Counted from the first letter of the stretch, positions 26,101 through 36,809 are shown. The stretch: 64,000 bases of DNA from Centroberyx gerrardi (GCF_048128805.1 NC_136000.1:14726854-14790853); one strand, 5' to 3'. Translations and numbers: made by a program. Notes: generated from the letters alone by a model not told the origin.

Positions 26101-28721
26101 TTCCAAAACTTTGTATTTCTCCTGTCAGAGAAGACAGAGCTTCACAGCTTGGGTTCAAACAAAATCTCTAATTCCTTGACATACTGATGAGCAAAAGAAC
26201 TCCACAGTTTTCTGTAAGTTGGAGATCTTTTAAAAGATTTACTCTGCTTCATAAAGTAAGCTTTTTGTATAATATCAACATAATTTACGTTAGAGAAGTA
26301 CCTACAACACAATTCCATAATGCAAAATCTTGGGAAAAAATACATCCATCACAAAGTTAATCATTGCTTTCAAAGACCTATTCATTGAAATTGTGTTTCC
26401 TCTTCATTTATCCCTTGAGGAAAAAAAAGAAAATGACTTGTGATCCACAGATATCCTGGATAGCATGTCTTACAGGTGCAATAGTATGATTTCTCTCTGT
26501 AATAATTAACACGGGCTCCTCTCCTCTCCCTGTGGCTTGTCGCTGACATTTGGTTCATGCTCGAGTGTCTGCCTAGCTGATTTCCATCTCTTGCATGAAG
26601 GTGAGGCTGTGTTTGTGCGTGCGTCTGTGTGTGTGTGAGGAGGAGGGGGGTGGGGTGGGGGGGGGGTGTATAGGGTCCAGTGGCCGGTCTGACAAGGACA
26701 TCAGTGACAGGGCCTGCCTTCAGGAGATGGGATTAAAGCATCATGACAATATGGATTAGAAAGCCCTCTCAGTCAATCCCGAGCCTCTAACAGGTTAGAG
26801 GCTCAAAGCCAAATGTTGAAACACAAATGAGCCTAGGCGCTGTGTTTGTGTGTTCTCACATGCGTTATGTAAAAGGTCATATCTCTCTGACAATTCTCAA
26901 ATTTATCACGCTAGCTAATCTCTGTATATTTTGTTAGCTGTGACACACACAATATTGATTTACATCGTGCTCTGAGGATGAAAACATCTCAGATTGGTCA
27001 CCTCATCCGTTGTTGCAACAAGCGTTATTTTACATTATTACATTATGTATGCAGGCATGAGTATGGCTAATGGATGCATCTAAAGCAAAGCAGTTTAATT
27101 ACCCACCATCATTCAGTCTTATCTAGCTGCAGAGCACACATCTTATTAGCCATGGTGTAAATAAACATTAATATGCAACCCTGATAGAGAATGTCTTCCC
27201 CCAGTTCTTGGTATATTATCCTCATAGCTGCAAAGTACACACACCCAAGCTGATCCAGTGGCATGTGCAAACAACATAAGAGCTGCTGAAGCAAGGGCCA
27301 GACCATTACAACCACTTCACAGAAAATCATCATTAGTGTATCTGGCTGGAGGCCACACAGCCCCATCAAAAGATTAAACTGTACACACAAGACGCACATG
27401 CGATACACATATACATCCTGTATGATATAAATCTCAGTGAAATTCTGCGCTTCCTCAATCTATGGGAGACATTTGATCAAACCGAGTGGATGACAGCAGC
27501 CTTAGTAAGCGGCTCTTTGTCAGATAATTCCCTTTTGCATGTTTGGCAGACCGCTGGGGTAGCGAGTGGCAGAATAGGCACAGGGGATGAGGGCTGTCTC
27601 TGTGGGCCTATACTGGGGAAGGGTAGACGCTGGATATAGATAGAAAGAGGGTAGGTTAACCAGCCACGGGGTATTCTCATCCCTTCAGCACATGGCAATA
27701 AAGAGGAAGCTTCAAGCAAAGAGAAAACTCAGCATCAAGTCCAGCCCTGAGCATCAAATAGTGCTGATCTGATAAACTATATAAAAGTCTGCCTAAGTCT
27801 GCCTATGTCTCTGGGCGCACTTTTTGGCAAATGGGATTGTGATTAGTGTCAGACACGATCAGTTCGATGTAAAATAGTGACATTAGTAACTTGGAATTGT
27901 TTTAGATGCACATAAAAAGTACTGCACCTATTAGGCGTATCTGTAAGTATATTGAACAGGCAGAAATTGAAAAGGTAGATTAACTTGATGTTGAACTGGA
28001 TGTACAGTGCTTTCAGTGCAACAAGGTTCTGAAAATCTACAAGCTTCTCGAGAATGTTTTTGGCCTCTCGGGGATGACAGAAGTCGAACTCTTCAAAGAG
28101 CAAAAAAAAAAACGCCGTGCTTGTATACAATGCTCTTTTATAAACTTCTCGATATGTCTCTTTGTCTGCAGACGGACTGACTGCAGCCAGAACTGAAGAG
28201 GAGACAGGCCTTATTCTGTTTTCGTATGTTGTTTCAATCACCAGTCTACTGTACAAAGGAGGCAGCGTGATGGCGTGACGAGCGCTGCACTCATCTGCCT
28301 GCGCCATTGTCTCAGTTTGAGCTTCATAAAAGGAAGCGGCCCTGACGATGCCAGAGGCAGAGGATCCGGCTCTGCGGTCTGAGCGGAGAAACGGCAGCGC
28401 AGCACCATTCTTTAGAAGCAGTTGTCCTTCACTGTGGTGCCAACTCTCCCTGGGGCAGCAACATAAGACACAGCCTCTTATTTACCATATACAGGATCTC
28501 TCTCTGCCCTTAATGAGCCAGGATATTCAGCATCAGAGACAAAGGCCACGCTTTCACTGAAGAAGCTGTGGTTTTGCTGAATTAAATAATGATAATTAAG
28601 AAAATATTAATCAAACCCTGGCTCTCTCGGCTCTGTAGTTGTGTTGAGGGAGCAGGTCTTCCAGCTTAGCCTGTAGGAGCTCTCATTTAAAGTATGCCTG
28701 CGACCCACTGAGCTGCAGGCA

Positions 28722-28749
28722 TACACACACACGCACACACACACACACA
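28722..28749. repeat. (AC)n microsatellite
   Basis: AC repeat with one GC interruption. Confidence 0.85.
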
Positions 28750-29065
28750 AACATGCACACAATTAAATGCGGACCTTTGTGGCCTACTACTCTATAATTA
28801 AACACCCTTTGGTGCTCTGCACAAAAGTACTGAGCTGGGTTCAGATGTGTCAAGTAGAAGAGGATGAAAAGAAACGTTAAGAAGCTGTCGATTCTCTAAG
28901 TTGCAAGTTCTGTTCAATGCAATGAATAAATAAAAAGCACAAACTAATACCTTCCCAATGTGCAGTTGGTATGTCTGGCGGGCCGGCAGCAGCTATACAG
29001 CTGTACTGTGAAACTTTAATGCTGGTGGCTGCCTGAAGCGCTGCCTAGGCCCCGTTCCCTGTGAA

Positions 29066-29098
29066 GGGGGAGGGGAGGGGGGGGGGGGGGGGGGGGGT
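29066..29098. repeat. Poly(G) tract
   Basis: Ends in about 22 consecutive G, with short G runs before it. Homopolymers this long are length-unstable and error-prone in assemblies. Confidence 0.9.
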
Positions 29099-30695
29099 TC
29101 CACATGTTCGCTCTAACTGGGACAAGTACTGGAAGAGGCAAGTTTCTCTGACCCCTAAGGTTTAAACAAGACCACTATACAGTAGCCTGATACCTGGGAA
29201 TAGTCACTGATTGAAAAAATATAAGCTTTTCTCAGAAGGCTATTAGATGGCTCCTTTCAAATCTTAGAATATGAGCAACTATCTTTATTCTCAAATTCAG
29301 ATGTTATTAAGTAATTATACTGGAATACTCTTCACCTTTTAGGTTCTAGAGTGCTAGTCATTTGACGCTAGTTGTTATGGTAATGGAAGGCATCCCATCT
29401 CCTTCCCAGCATGCTCTGTGTTTTGACATTCATGGGGTTAAAGTCCTCTGAATGATGAAGTGCCAGCGTTTGGGACAGTAAATTGCATCGTTTCAATTGA
29501 GAAGAGAGTTCCCCTTGGGTTTGCTGGAGGTCCCCATGGGCTGGCCTTGAACAGAACAGCATGTTGTACATCCACATAAAAAAGGGAAAAATATGGCGCT
29601 ACTCTCCTCTTTATGATGCAGAGATTAATCTGTCACCGTATTCACGCATAAATCTCACTCCCTGCTTTGCAAAATACTGTTTTACCTTACTTTACACTAT
29701 ATTTTATTTTTTTATTGGCAATAAACATAAACCATCACAAGGGGCTAATGCTCTCATCAATATTATTACAAAATGATCATAAATCCAATGCCTTGTTAAA
29801 ATTTGAAGCCATTTCTCTCCTCGGTTATTCAACCATTGAAAATGATATTAGACAGTAGCATTATTTTATCTGACAGAGAATTTCAACCCTGATAAAAGAT
29901 GATATTCTATCATTATTGGGGGACAATATACAACACGTTATTTTCATCATATTATAAAGTGTATGTGTTTTCTTTCACATTCTTTCCCTCATCAGTGTGT
30001 TCAGTAGTACTGATCTTGCCTTTTGGGGCCATTTTTGCTTATACTCCAGTAGAAATGCCTTGACAACACTGTGGTGGATATTTCATCCTGAGAGACCACA
30101 AACTAAACAGCAGAAACACACTGTATAGAAGCTTGTTTAGTGGTATGCAAATCATCTTTGCCGGAGGTAAAATTAACATTTTTAATTAAAATATTAGCAC
30201 CAAACAAACACAGAAAAACACACTAATGATTAAATCATCTTGATAGAACCTCTTACTGGAATATGAGGAAGATATCTCATGATTCTCTGTATGAACAGAT
30301 GCTCTATGTATCATAGCTAACTCTGTTTTTATCAAATGACTGCGAGAGTCTCTAAGCTTGCAAATGTTGAAGTTCAAGTTTTGGATTTAATAGCAACTAT
30401 TCAAGATTGTTAAAATTTGCCACTTGCAAAAATATAAGTATTTTTGTGTCTTCTTCAAATAAAATATACAGCATGGATATAACTGCTGTTTTTGTGCATT
30501 TTCAATTAAGTTTCCCGTTTTTAATATTTAAGAAATGAAATGATGATGAGATGTATAAATGTCATTCATGATCAAATATTTTATTTTATTAAAAAATCAA
30601 GATGGCATCTAAGCAGTTCCTCAGCAGGCATCAGATAGTTTGAGGCCAGGGAACAGAGGAGCAGTATCTCTCTGCAGTGGCCTTTCACACTACTA

Positions 30696-30711
30696 TAGCG
30701 CTCTCTGGTGG
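30696..30711 (-). promoter_or_regulatory. Candidate CTCF-binding motif 3' of anxa2
   Basis: The minus strand reads CCACCAGAGAGCGCTA, matching 15 of 16 positions of the vertebrate CTCF core CCASYAGRGGGCRSYR. It lies about 85 bp beyond the anxa2 poly(A) signal. Motif evidence only. Confidence 0.4.
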
Positions 30712-30792
30712 ACTCCTGTGTGAACTGTAAGTGAGAACTCCACTAAATGGGTCAAGATGCAATAAAAGTAAGGAAGAGGACTTCAAAGGAAC

Positions 30793-30798
30793 TTTATT
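30793..30798 (-). terminator. anxa2: anxa2 poly(A) signal
   Basis: A perfect AATAAA on the minus strand, 233 bp after the anxa2 stop codon, giving a 3' UTR of about 250 nt, short and typical for annexins. It is the only canonical hexamer I found in the proper orientation in this interval. Confidence 0.75.
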
Positions 30799-31030
30799 GC
30801 AAATTTTTTGGTTTTTCAAAAGTAAGCTGTACTTCAGAGTCTTCACATGTTGAAAAGCTAAAATTATCTGGAATGTATCATCCATGCTGCAATAGGTAAT
30901 GTTGAAAAAAGTAGAACGGGTACTGGTCCCATATAGTTTTGCCGTTGTGTGTTATTTGTGATCCACTGGTCACCCTCCCACCCACCTTTCCTGCGGTGGG
31001 AAGTGAGGACCTTTTGATAATGTTTCAGAT
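30799..31030 (-). other. anxa2: anxa2 3' UTR
   Basis: Non-coding sequence between the TAA stop (31031-31033) and the AATAAA hexamer. No repeat or structured element was recognised. Confidence 0.7.
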
Positions 31031-31090
31031 TTAGTCGTCTCCTCCACACAGGCTGAGCAGAGCCTTCTGGTAGTCTCCCTTGGTGTGTTC
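31031..31090 (-). CDS. anxa2: anxa2 coding exon 12 (last)
   Basis: Residues 319-337 and the TAA stop. Encodes the end of annexin repeat [19 protein letters not shown]. Acceptor tttgtag at 31091-31097. Confidence 0.95.
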   Translation of the reverse strand, partial: EHTKGDYQKALLSLCGGDD

Positions 31091-34000
31091 CTACAAAGGG
31101 AAGAGAAGCACAGCAGGTTAGAGGGGTTGCATGACAGGACAAGCCTAACAGACAAAGAGTCTGACTGCAAATCCATAGGCGGCAAGGGCATGTTGTATTA
31201 TTCTGACACTTACAGCAATGGTCTTGTGCAGAGACTGTCCATAGTGGGTCTTGAACTCGGAGCGGATCTTCTTGAGGTCGACCTCGCAGCGTGACACCAT
31301 GATTCTGGTCACTACCTTCTCTTTGGCGCCTTTACTCTGAGCAGACAAGAGGAAGTCAGCACTTAGTAAGTAGTAAGCACTCCATACTTAACTACTGCAA
31401 GTGATGCAACGCCGGTGTAAGACATTTGCCAACTTTAGCTTCTGTATTCCTGCAGGAAAATTGCACTTTCACAAGCAGATGTACTTCTTACATCTGTTCC
31501 CAAAAAGTGTGGCCCTTAAAATAGCCACATTTCAGCAAGAAAAAGAAATATGCTGTAACTACCTTCATGGCTTCACTGAGTCTGTTGGCAAAGTACAGCT
31601 GTTTGTTTTCAAAGCACTGAACTGGAACAAAAGGAGAACAGAATAAAAATACATAATAAATGTGCAGTACAACTTGCATTTGATAAATCATTTTCTATTG
31701 TAGGTTTGGAGGTGATTCATAAAAGGTTATGGGGCCTGGCCTACATAAATTTATAATTATGATGAGGTCAATAAGGTCATTCTTAATCCTCAAGTAATCC
31801 TCTGCATTAATAAAATTATTTAATGATGAAAGGTACCTAGTGTCAGGAAGGACTTTTCCAAGTCTCCTTTGACTTCCTTGCGAATGCTTTCCTGCATGTC
31901 ATAGGGGCTGTAACTCTTGTACCTCTCAAACACTGGCAAGGAGAGAAAATTGTTAGTCATCGACTGATACATTTACATTTTACAATGCGCAAACTATTAA
32001 GAAGTATTAGAAAGTCTTGTAATGCCATATAACAATAATGTCATAACAAAACAGGCTGCAGTACCTTTCTGCAGGTGGGGTACACTCCTCTCAGACATAA
32101 TGGAGATCCAGGTAGCTACATCAGTTCCTCTTCTCTTTACTCCAGCATCATAGAGAGCCTGAGTGGAATCAACAAAATAAATAATAAGAGAGCCATCCAC
32201 AAAAGTTCATGGAATACATTTTTAACAGCAGTACCACTTTTTTTCATAGACATTTGAATATGAGTCTTACAAAATTAACTATCTGCCATTTGATAAAAGT
32301 AACATCTGCTCTGACAAAATTATTATAACATAATATATAAGTTAAACCACATTATGATGACTTTTTAAAAGATAAAGGTGGCTTAAGTCAATCCTGATAT
32401 TTATCTTGACTGACAAAATGATAACACTTTTACCGATGGAATGCTTTACATTTTGAGATATTGAATGCTGAATTTGAGGTAATAATTATTATTATTTCTT
32501 TTTTTATTTGTACTTTATTTTTTACTTTACTTACTCACAGACCAAGTCAAATGGGATACTTACTCTGGCGTCTTCATCAATCTTTTCATAGTCTACTATA
32601 CTGGATGGGTCTGCCCTCTTTGCCTGCACAAAAATAAGGCGTGACTCAGGAAACTGTTTTAACGGTATCATGTCAAATAAATCATAAAGGCAGGCACTGC
32701 TAAGATCTCACCTGCACCAGAGCCAGGAGCAGCTTGGCGAAATCCCCCGAGGTGTCACCTGCCACATCCTTATCCAGGTCCTTCTTGAACACTGTGGAAA
32801 ACAACATTTACATTTTAGGCATTTAGCTGAAGGCGGGAAAGCCTCTAACCCCTAGGCCTCATGAGCAGTGCATGAGAAGCTCAGGAGAGAGACAGCACAA
32901 GAATATATAGATGAGATAGTTATTGCCACACCTTTGTATTAATGCCTGGGATGCTTGTTTAAGACATATTTTAGACTTACACTCCTTATACACACTCTTG
33001 ATCTCCGCCAGCTCAGCGTTGCTGCGAGAGCACACAATCTCAATCAGGGTCTCTTCATCTGTTCCTAAACCCTGAAAGAGACAGAAATCTTCTCTATTCA
33101 TATTTTTATACACGATACTTTAAGAGATAACACAGCTTGAATTCATATCAGAGACTGAGAACTACTGCAAGGGGGAAGTTTTGTCATTTTACCAGGAGAG
33201 GGCAGTGTAGCCTTCCAAGACAATCCACTGGTGATGAGTGCAAGGAATGTGTTCTTTACCTTAATAGATCCTCTGATCTCGGAGGCATCGTACTGGGCTG
33301 TGCTCTTCATCAGCCCCAGAACCACTGTCTCCAGAGAGCCAGACAGCGCACCCTTCAGGGCGGTGATCATGTCCTAAAAATACAACAATGGGATCTGAAT
33401 AAGCACAAACACCCTGCATTATCAAAACAAATGTAACAATTGAATTCATCTCATCAGTCTCAGACAAGGCTGGTTTGACTTGTTGCCCTTGTTGGCCTAC
33501 TGTACCTTCTTCGCTCTCCTTTCATACGCAAAGGCAATCTCCCTCCTTTGGGAGTAGGTCCGCTTGGTTAGGACATCAATGATGGTCTGCTCGTCCACAC
33601 CTAATGTTAATGTAAAAGATTCCCACGCATTAGGAGAGACAAATGGATGCAATTCAGTCTTACATTTATTTAATAAATGTAGAAATCTGATAACATTCCT
33701 ACAATCAACAGAACTAACATAAATTAGGACTGCCAGCAGTTATGAATGCGGTCTGCCCGACATACTTCAAGAAGAAAAAGAAAGGGTTAGGAGAAAGAAG
33801 CAAGAAGAATATGAAAGATAGTGGGAGGATTGGAAATATCAGAAGTCACGTATTTGCCCAAATCACAGCCTGCATTGGTGCATAAGATTGTGCCATGTTT
33901 CTTCAGCTCTAATCTGGAGTCACTCGCACAACCTTCGGTGCCAATGACAAGTCATGAATTCATTGAACCAGCTTTCACACTTTGACCAAGTTTGAACAAT

Positions 34001-35078
34001 GCCAAATGAAGTCCTGTGGATTGTTTATTGGTGAGGGCCTGAAGACTCTGTATAGCTAGTTTGGAGTCATTTGAATGTAAAATGTGAGGAGCAAGCAGTA
34101 ATTAGTTTTGTAGTTTTTTATATAAACGGTGTGACTGACTTCATAAGTTGCAGTGAAGCAAAGGTTCTTCAGATATTGATGGATGTATCTGAAATAGTAG
34201 AGGTCTGTGGGATGTACCACTGATTTAATGCAGATTTGAAAAGGTTTTTAGATTATATTGACTGTTGTAGCGCCACCGTGAGGACTACTGACACCATAGT
34301 GTAGTGGGTGTCGTTTGGCATGCGACTAGACCTGTGTGCATAGTTTTGTGTATTTTCATGCATGGGAAGGCAGTTTTGGTTGGAAGAAAAAGAAGAGTAC
34401 ACAGAAATGCAAGAGGGAGCGGCCGCAGAGCTGGCTGGCCTGTAACTAATGACAAATGGTCACAAGATATTTTTCCTCATTCTACGTTTTATGGTGCAAT
34501 AACTAAAGAAACATCACTTCATTTAGAACATGATGTCGTCTCATGAACTTTGAGGGGGTTATCGGAAGGTGACAGAGTGAGCCGTGACAATGCTGTTGCC
34601 AGTTCAGCATCAGTGGATGACTGGGATAACGCTCTGCCAGCACTGAGGCGCTGCCTTGGAGACGTTCCCAGCATGGTCAAAACATTTTAAGCCAGGAAGC
34701 TGACTCACTAATACCAGCTTCCCGTATTCTTTCCAGTTGTAGAGAGAAGTTGCAGAGGGAACCACTGATCTCTATAGCAACATGTTCAGTATATTACCTT
34801 TAGTTTTGATAGCAGTCTCTATTCTGGCAGCATCTCTGTCAGGGTCAAAGTCCATGGCAGCTACCACAGTGGGGTAAGTGGGTTCATGGGCCTGAGGATT
34901 CAAAGCAAATTAGAGTGTGTGAGAGATGAAATCAAACTCATTATGAAACAAACAGTATGCAGTGTATTTATTATACATACTACATTGGAATTTACATGAT
35001 GACAAGTTTCAAAAGAAGAAATGGAATTACCCCGACATTAAGAGACAGCTGACCCAGGAACTCTGATACCATAGCCAT
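31031..35078 (-). CDS. anxa2: Annexin A2
   Basis: Calcium- and phospholipid-binding annexin that acts at the plasma membrane and endosomes and forms a heterotetramer with S100A10. The CDS joins 35078-35031, 34891-34798, 33600-33506, 33373-33260, 33071-32981, 32791-32712, 32623-32564, 32158-32065, 31932-31837, 31621-31563, 31336-31214 and 31090-31031: 12 exons, 337 aa (human 339), GT-AG and phase-consistent throughout. Exon sizes 95-114-91-80-60-94-96-59-123 follow the annexin pattern. The N-terminal tail (1-32) keeps the amphipathic S100A10 helix (V4, F7, L8, L11) and a tyrosine (Y22) matching the Src site. Four annexin repeats follow. Repeat II (GLGTDE) and repeat III (RRGTD) keep type II calcium loops; the repeat IV loop is SKGAK and lacks the GxGT consensus. 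The C-terminus is CGGDD, as in mammals. ATG 35078 is used; Met3 is an in-frame alternative. Teleosts often have anxa2a and anxa2b; I cannot say which this is. Confidence 0.97.
31214..31336 (-). CDS. anxa2: anxa2 coding exon 11
   Basis: Residues 278-318, 123 nt, phase 0 at both ends. Holds the repeat IV core ([18 protein letters not shown]). Its first residues, SKGAKEK, replace the calcium loop GKGTRDK of mammals. Confidence 0.95.
31563..31621 (-). CDS. anxa2: anxa2 coding exon 10
   Basis: Residues 258-277 ([20 protein letters not shown]), 59 nt, start of repeat IV. Confidence 0.95.
31837..31932 (-). CDS. anxa2: anxa2 coding exon 9
   Basis: Residues 226-257, 96 nt, end of repeat III ([20 protein letters not shown]). 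Confidence 0.95.
32065..32158 (-). CDS. anxa2: anxa2 coding exon 8
   Basis: Residues 195-225, 94 nt. Holds the repeat III type II calcium loop KRRGTD and the helix [15 protein letters not shown]. Confidence 0.95.
32159..32563 (-). other. anxa2: anxa2 intron
   Basis: An AT-rich intron of 405 bp. No repeat or alternative exon was recognised. Confidence 0.8.
32564..32623 (-). CDS. anxa2: anxa2 coding exon 7
   Basis: Residues 175-194 ([20 protein letters not shown]), 60 nt, linker between repeats II and III. Confidence 0.95.
32712..32791 (-). CDS. anxa2: anxa2 coding exon 6
   Basis: Residues 148-174, 80 nt. Includes the acidic cap DTSGDF of the repeat II calcium site. Confidence 0.95.
32806..32870. 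repeat. Teleost SINE-tail-like fragment in an anxa2 intron
   Basis: The string ACATTTACATTTTAGGCATTTAGC resembles the inverse of the sequence (roughly GCTAAATGCCTAAAATGTAA) found at the ends of many fish interspersed repeats. The rest is too degraded to classify. Confidence 0.4.
32981..33071 (-). CDS. anxa2: anxa2 coding exon 5
   Basis: Residues 118-147, 91 nt. Begins with the repeat II calcium loop GLGTDEE and continues [13 protein letters not shown]. Confidence 0.95.
33192..33207 (+). promoter_or_regulatory. Candidate CTCF-binding motif in an anxa2 intron
   Basis: The plus strand reads CCAGGAGAGGGCAGTG, 15 of 16 matches to the CTCF core CCASYAGRGGGCRSYR. It lies in the intron between coding exons 4 and 5 and points away from the minus-strand motif at 30696-30711. 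Confidence 0.4.
33260..33373 (-). CDS. anxa2: anxa2 coding exon 4
   Basis: Residues 80-117, 114 nt (38 codons), end of repeat I ([19 protein letters not shown]). Confidence 0.95.
33506..33600 (-). CDS. anxa2: anxa2 coding exon 3
   Basis: Residues 48-79, 95 nt, repeat I core ([20 protein letters not shown]). Confidence 0.95.
33601..34797 (-). other. anxa2: anxa2 intron, 1.2 kb, with possible degraded repeat
   Basis: The largest anxa2 intron. The stretch 33880-34560 has the mixed texture of an old interspersed element, with TGTAGCGCCACCGTGAGGA at about 34266-34284. I could not assign a family. No alternative exon seen. Confidence 0.45.
34798..34891 (-). CDS. anxa2: anxa2 coding exon 2
   Basis: Residues 17-47, 94 nt. 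Holds the rest of the regulatory tail, including Y22, and the start of repeat I (IETAIKTK). The tail is two residues shorter than in mammals. Confidence 0.95.
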
Positions 35079-35088
35079 TTTGATTGCC
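35031..35088 (-). CDS. anxa2: anxa2 coding exon 1 (with 10 nt of 5' UTR)
   Basis: Coding part 35031-35078 gives residues 1-16 ([16 protein letters not shown]), the S100A10-binding helix. The acceptor ctttttcag lies at 35089-35097, so at least one non-coding exon lies upstream, as in other ANXA2 genes. Confidence 0.93.
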
Positions 35089-35888
35089 CTGAAAAAGGAG
35101 AAGAGATTGTCAACTTCAAATCAGACAATATAAAATCTTGTCACATTAAATCTCATTGTAACCCTATCACTGACTTGTGCAACTGGATTGAACCATGCAC
35201 AGGTCATGTTTGTTCTATGTGTGAAGATATGATCTCATTCCTCTGCCTGAGCCCCTTAGGCACTGTCTTATAAACAGAGGCAGAGAAACTAAATTCACTC
35301 TAGTCATTGCTTTTGGCACAACTGAGTCACACAAGTTTAACCATTTCATCACGAGTTGCTTCTTTAATGCATGTTTTCACTGCTTTTATTTGGAAATCAG
35401 TTGCTGTATTAAGAAAAAAATAACACTCATCTGTCACACTCAGAGTAGGCTTCTTCAAGAAAATAATTGTTATAACAGAAATGCGTAGTTATGCTGACAG
35501 TTGCCAACAAAATGGTTTCAATGCCTAGTTCAGTTTGACACACATCCTCAACAGAAACCCAGTGAGACACACCCTGGAAAAAGTGCTACCAGACTACTGT
35601 GCTGCAGACAGTCTTCTAAGACACAGAGGGATTATGCTACAGAGCAAGAATTCTTTCATACTTTTTACCAAATCTCAAGCAAAGAAACAGCATAAACAGA
35701 ATGGTGCTTGCTTGAACTGAATGGAAGCTATGAGGAATCCGCACAAATCATTTGTCATGATTGCCATTAATCAAAGCATGGCATCAAGCAAGTTGGAAAA
35801 CTACATGAAACCCTACCGCAGTGGTAACGTGATCTAAATTACACACCCAGTTACTCCACAACTTTACATGTTATTACTGTGAGCTTAC
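35089..35888 (-). other. anxa2: anxa2 intron 1 (5' UTR intron)
   Basis: About 800 bp between the putative non-coding exon 1 donor and the ATG-bearing exon. No coding signal or repeat was recognised. Confidence 0.5.
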
Positions 35889-35962
35889 CTGACTTGGCAA
35901 AGTTGAGATGATGCAGAATAGTCCTGGCTATGGTAAGTGGATTGGGTGTGGAGGGCTTAATA
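35889..35962 (-). promoter_or_regulatory. anxa2: Putative anxa2 core promoter and non-coding exon 1
   Basis: On the minus strand a TATTAAG box (35956-35962) lies about 30 bp before a possible start near 35930. About 40 nt later comes a consensus donor, CAG|GTAAGC, with the exon ending at 35889. A short non-coding first exon spliced to the ATG exon is the known ANXA2 arrangement. No transcript evidence is available; start-site mapping would confirm it. Confidence 0.4.
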
Positions 35963-36395
35963 CCACGGGGTGTGTCTCTGAGCAGGAAAAAGTCTTCCCC
36001 TTTCACCTCCCCTAACTCACATGCCCTCCCCTTTCCTTTCCATGTACTGTTTTCAGACTCCACCCTATTCCACTGGAAGGACTGGCAGCCTGCTTCAGCC
36101 TCAGACAATGCAACTGCAGAGAGCAACATAATTGAGCAATGCAGCTCATTGATTCAGTGGGAGAGCTTTGTTGAAGTTGTTCCAGAGAGACTATTCAAAG
36201 CCACTGGAGTTAGTTCAATGTGCCTTAAGGTCCGGGTGATCTTTAACACTGTGTTTACACATTTCAGACAATGGAAACCATTGAGCATAGAGCATTGAGC
36301 GCTCCTCACCTTCTGTATTTGCCATTGAGCATAGACTTCTGTGCACTACAGTCAATAATCATACTCCATACTCCAAAATGAACACTTATAGAAAG
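35963..36395. other. ice2-anxa2 intergenic spacer
   Basis: About 430 bp between the ice2 poly(A) signal and the putative anxa2 promoter. It is C-rich on the plus strand at 35995-36040, which gives a purine-rich minus strand, and presumably holds upstream anxa2 control sequence. No gene seen. Confidence 0.5.
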
Positions 36396-36401
36396 TTTAT
36401 T
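36396..36401 (-). terminator. ice2: ice2 poly(A) signal
   Basis: AATAAA on the minus strand, 247 bp after the ice2 stop codon. Confidence 0.7.
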
Positions 36402-36647
36402 GTTGCTGTTTTCACATAACAAACATTACAATTGCTGATAAATCAAATAAAACGTAAACAAAACTCAAGTAATAAAAGTATAAATACTATAAAAGTGCTT
36501 CAACGTTGACATTTACATTCAAGTACATAAGGTATTTCTAGTATGACAACTCAAGTTTTCCCACATTCTTGTCAATGGTCTGCTTTCCTTGATCCTACAG
36601 TATCAGCTCCTCTTGTGGTTTTTAAGCTTATTCTATGGTGTGGGATT
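36402..36647 (-). other. ice2: ice2 3' UTR
   Basis: A short, AT-rich UTR between the TAA stop (36648-36650) and the poly(A) signal. Confidence 0.65.
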
Positions 36648-36809
36648 TTAAATGCATTTCTGAATTGTCTTTTTCATCCAGTTTTGACGTTTATTGGCAC
36701 GTTTTCCTTTGTTCTTCTTCTTCTTTTTGCCTCCTGCATTCGACTTGGTCTTTGACTGCCCGGCTGTCTTGGCTCCATGGTTGTTGGACTGTGATGAACT
36801 ATCCTCTGT
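36648..36809 (-). CDS. ice2: ice2 coding exon 16 (last)
   Basis: Residues 952-1004 and the TAA stop. Very basic: GGKKKKKNKGKRANKRQNW, a probable nuclear-localisation or RNA-contacting tail. Confidence 0.88.
   Translation of the reverse strand, partial: TEDSSSQSNNHGAKTAGQSKTKSNAGGKKKKKNKGKRANKRQNWMKKTIQKCI

Larger units (their letters stand above)
23131..30792. other. Intergenic stretch downstream of anxa2
   Basis: No supported gene. The longest open frame (minus strand, 27849-28307, 152 codons) has an in-frame T11 run giving consecutive Phe codons, and no domain or splice partner, so it is treated as chance. Also seen: (CA)n at 28722-28749, a G22 run at 29077-29098, and a CTCF-like motif at 30696-30711. 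The last stretch is the downstream flank of the anxa2 poly(A) site. Confidence 0.5.
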
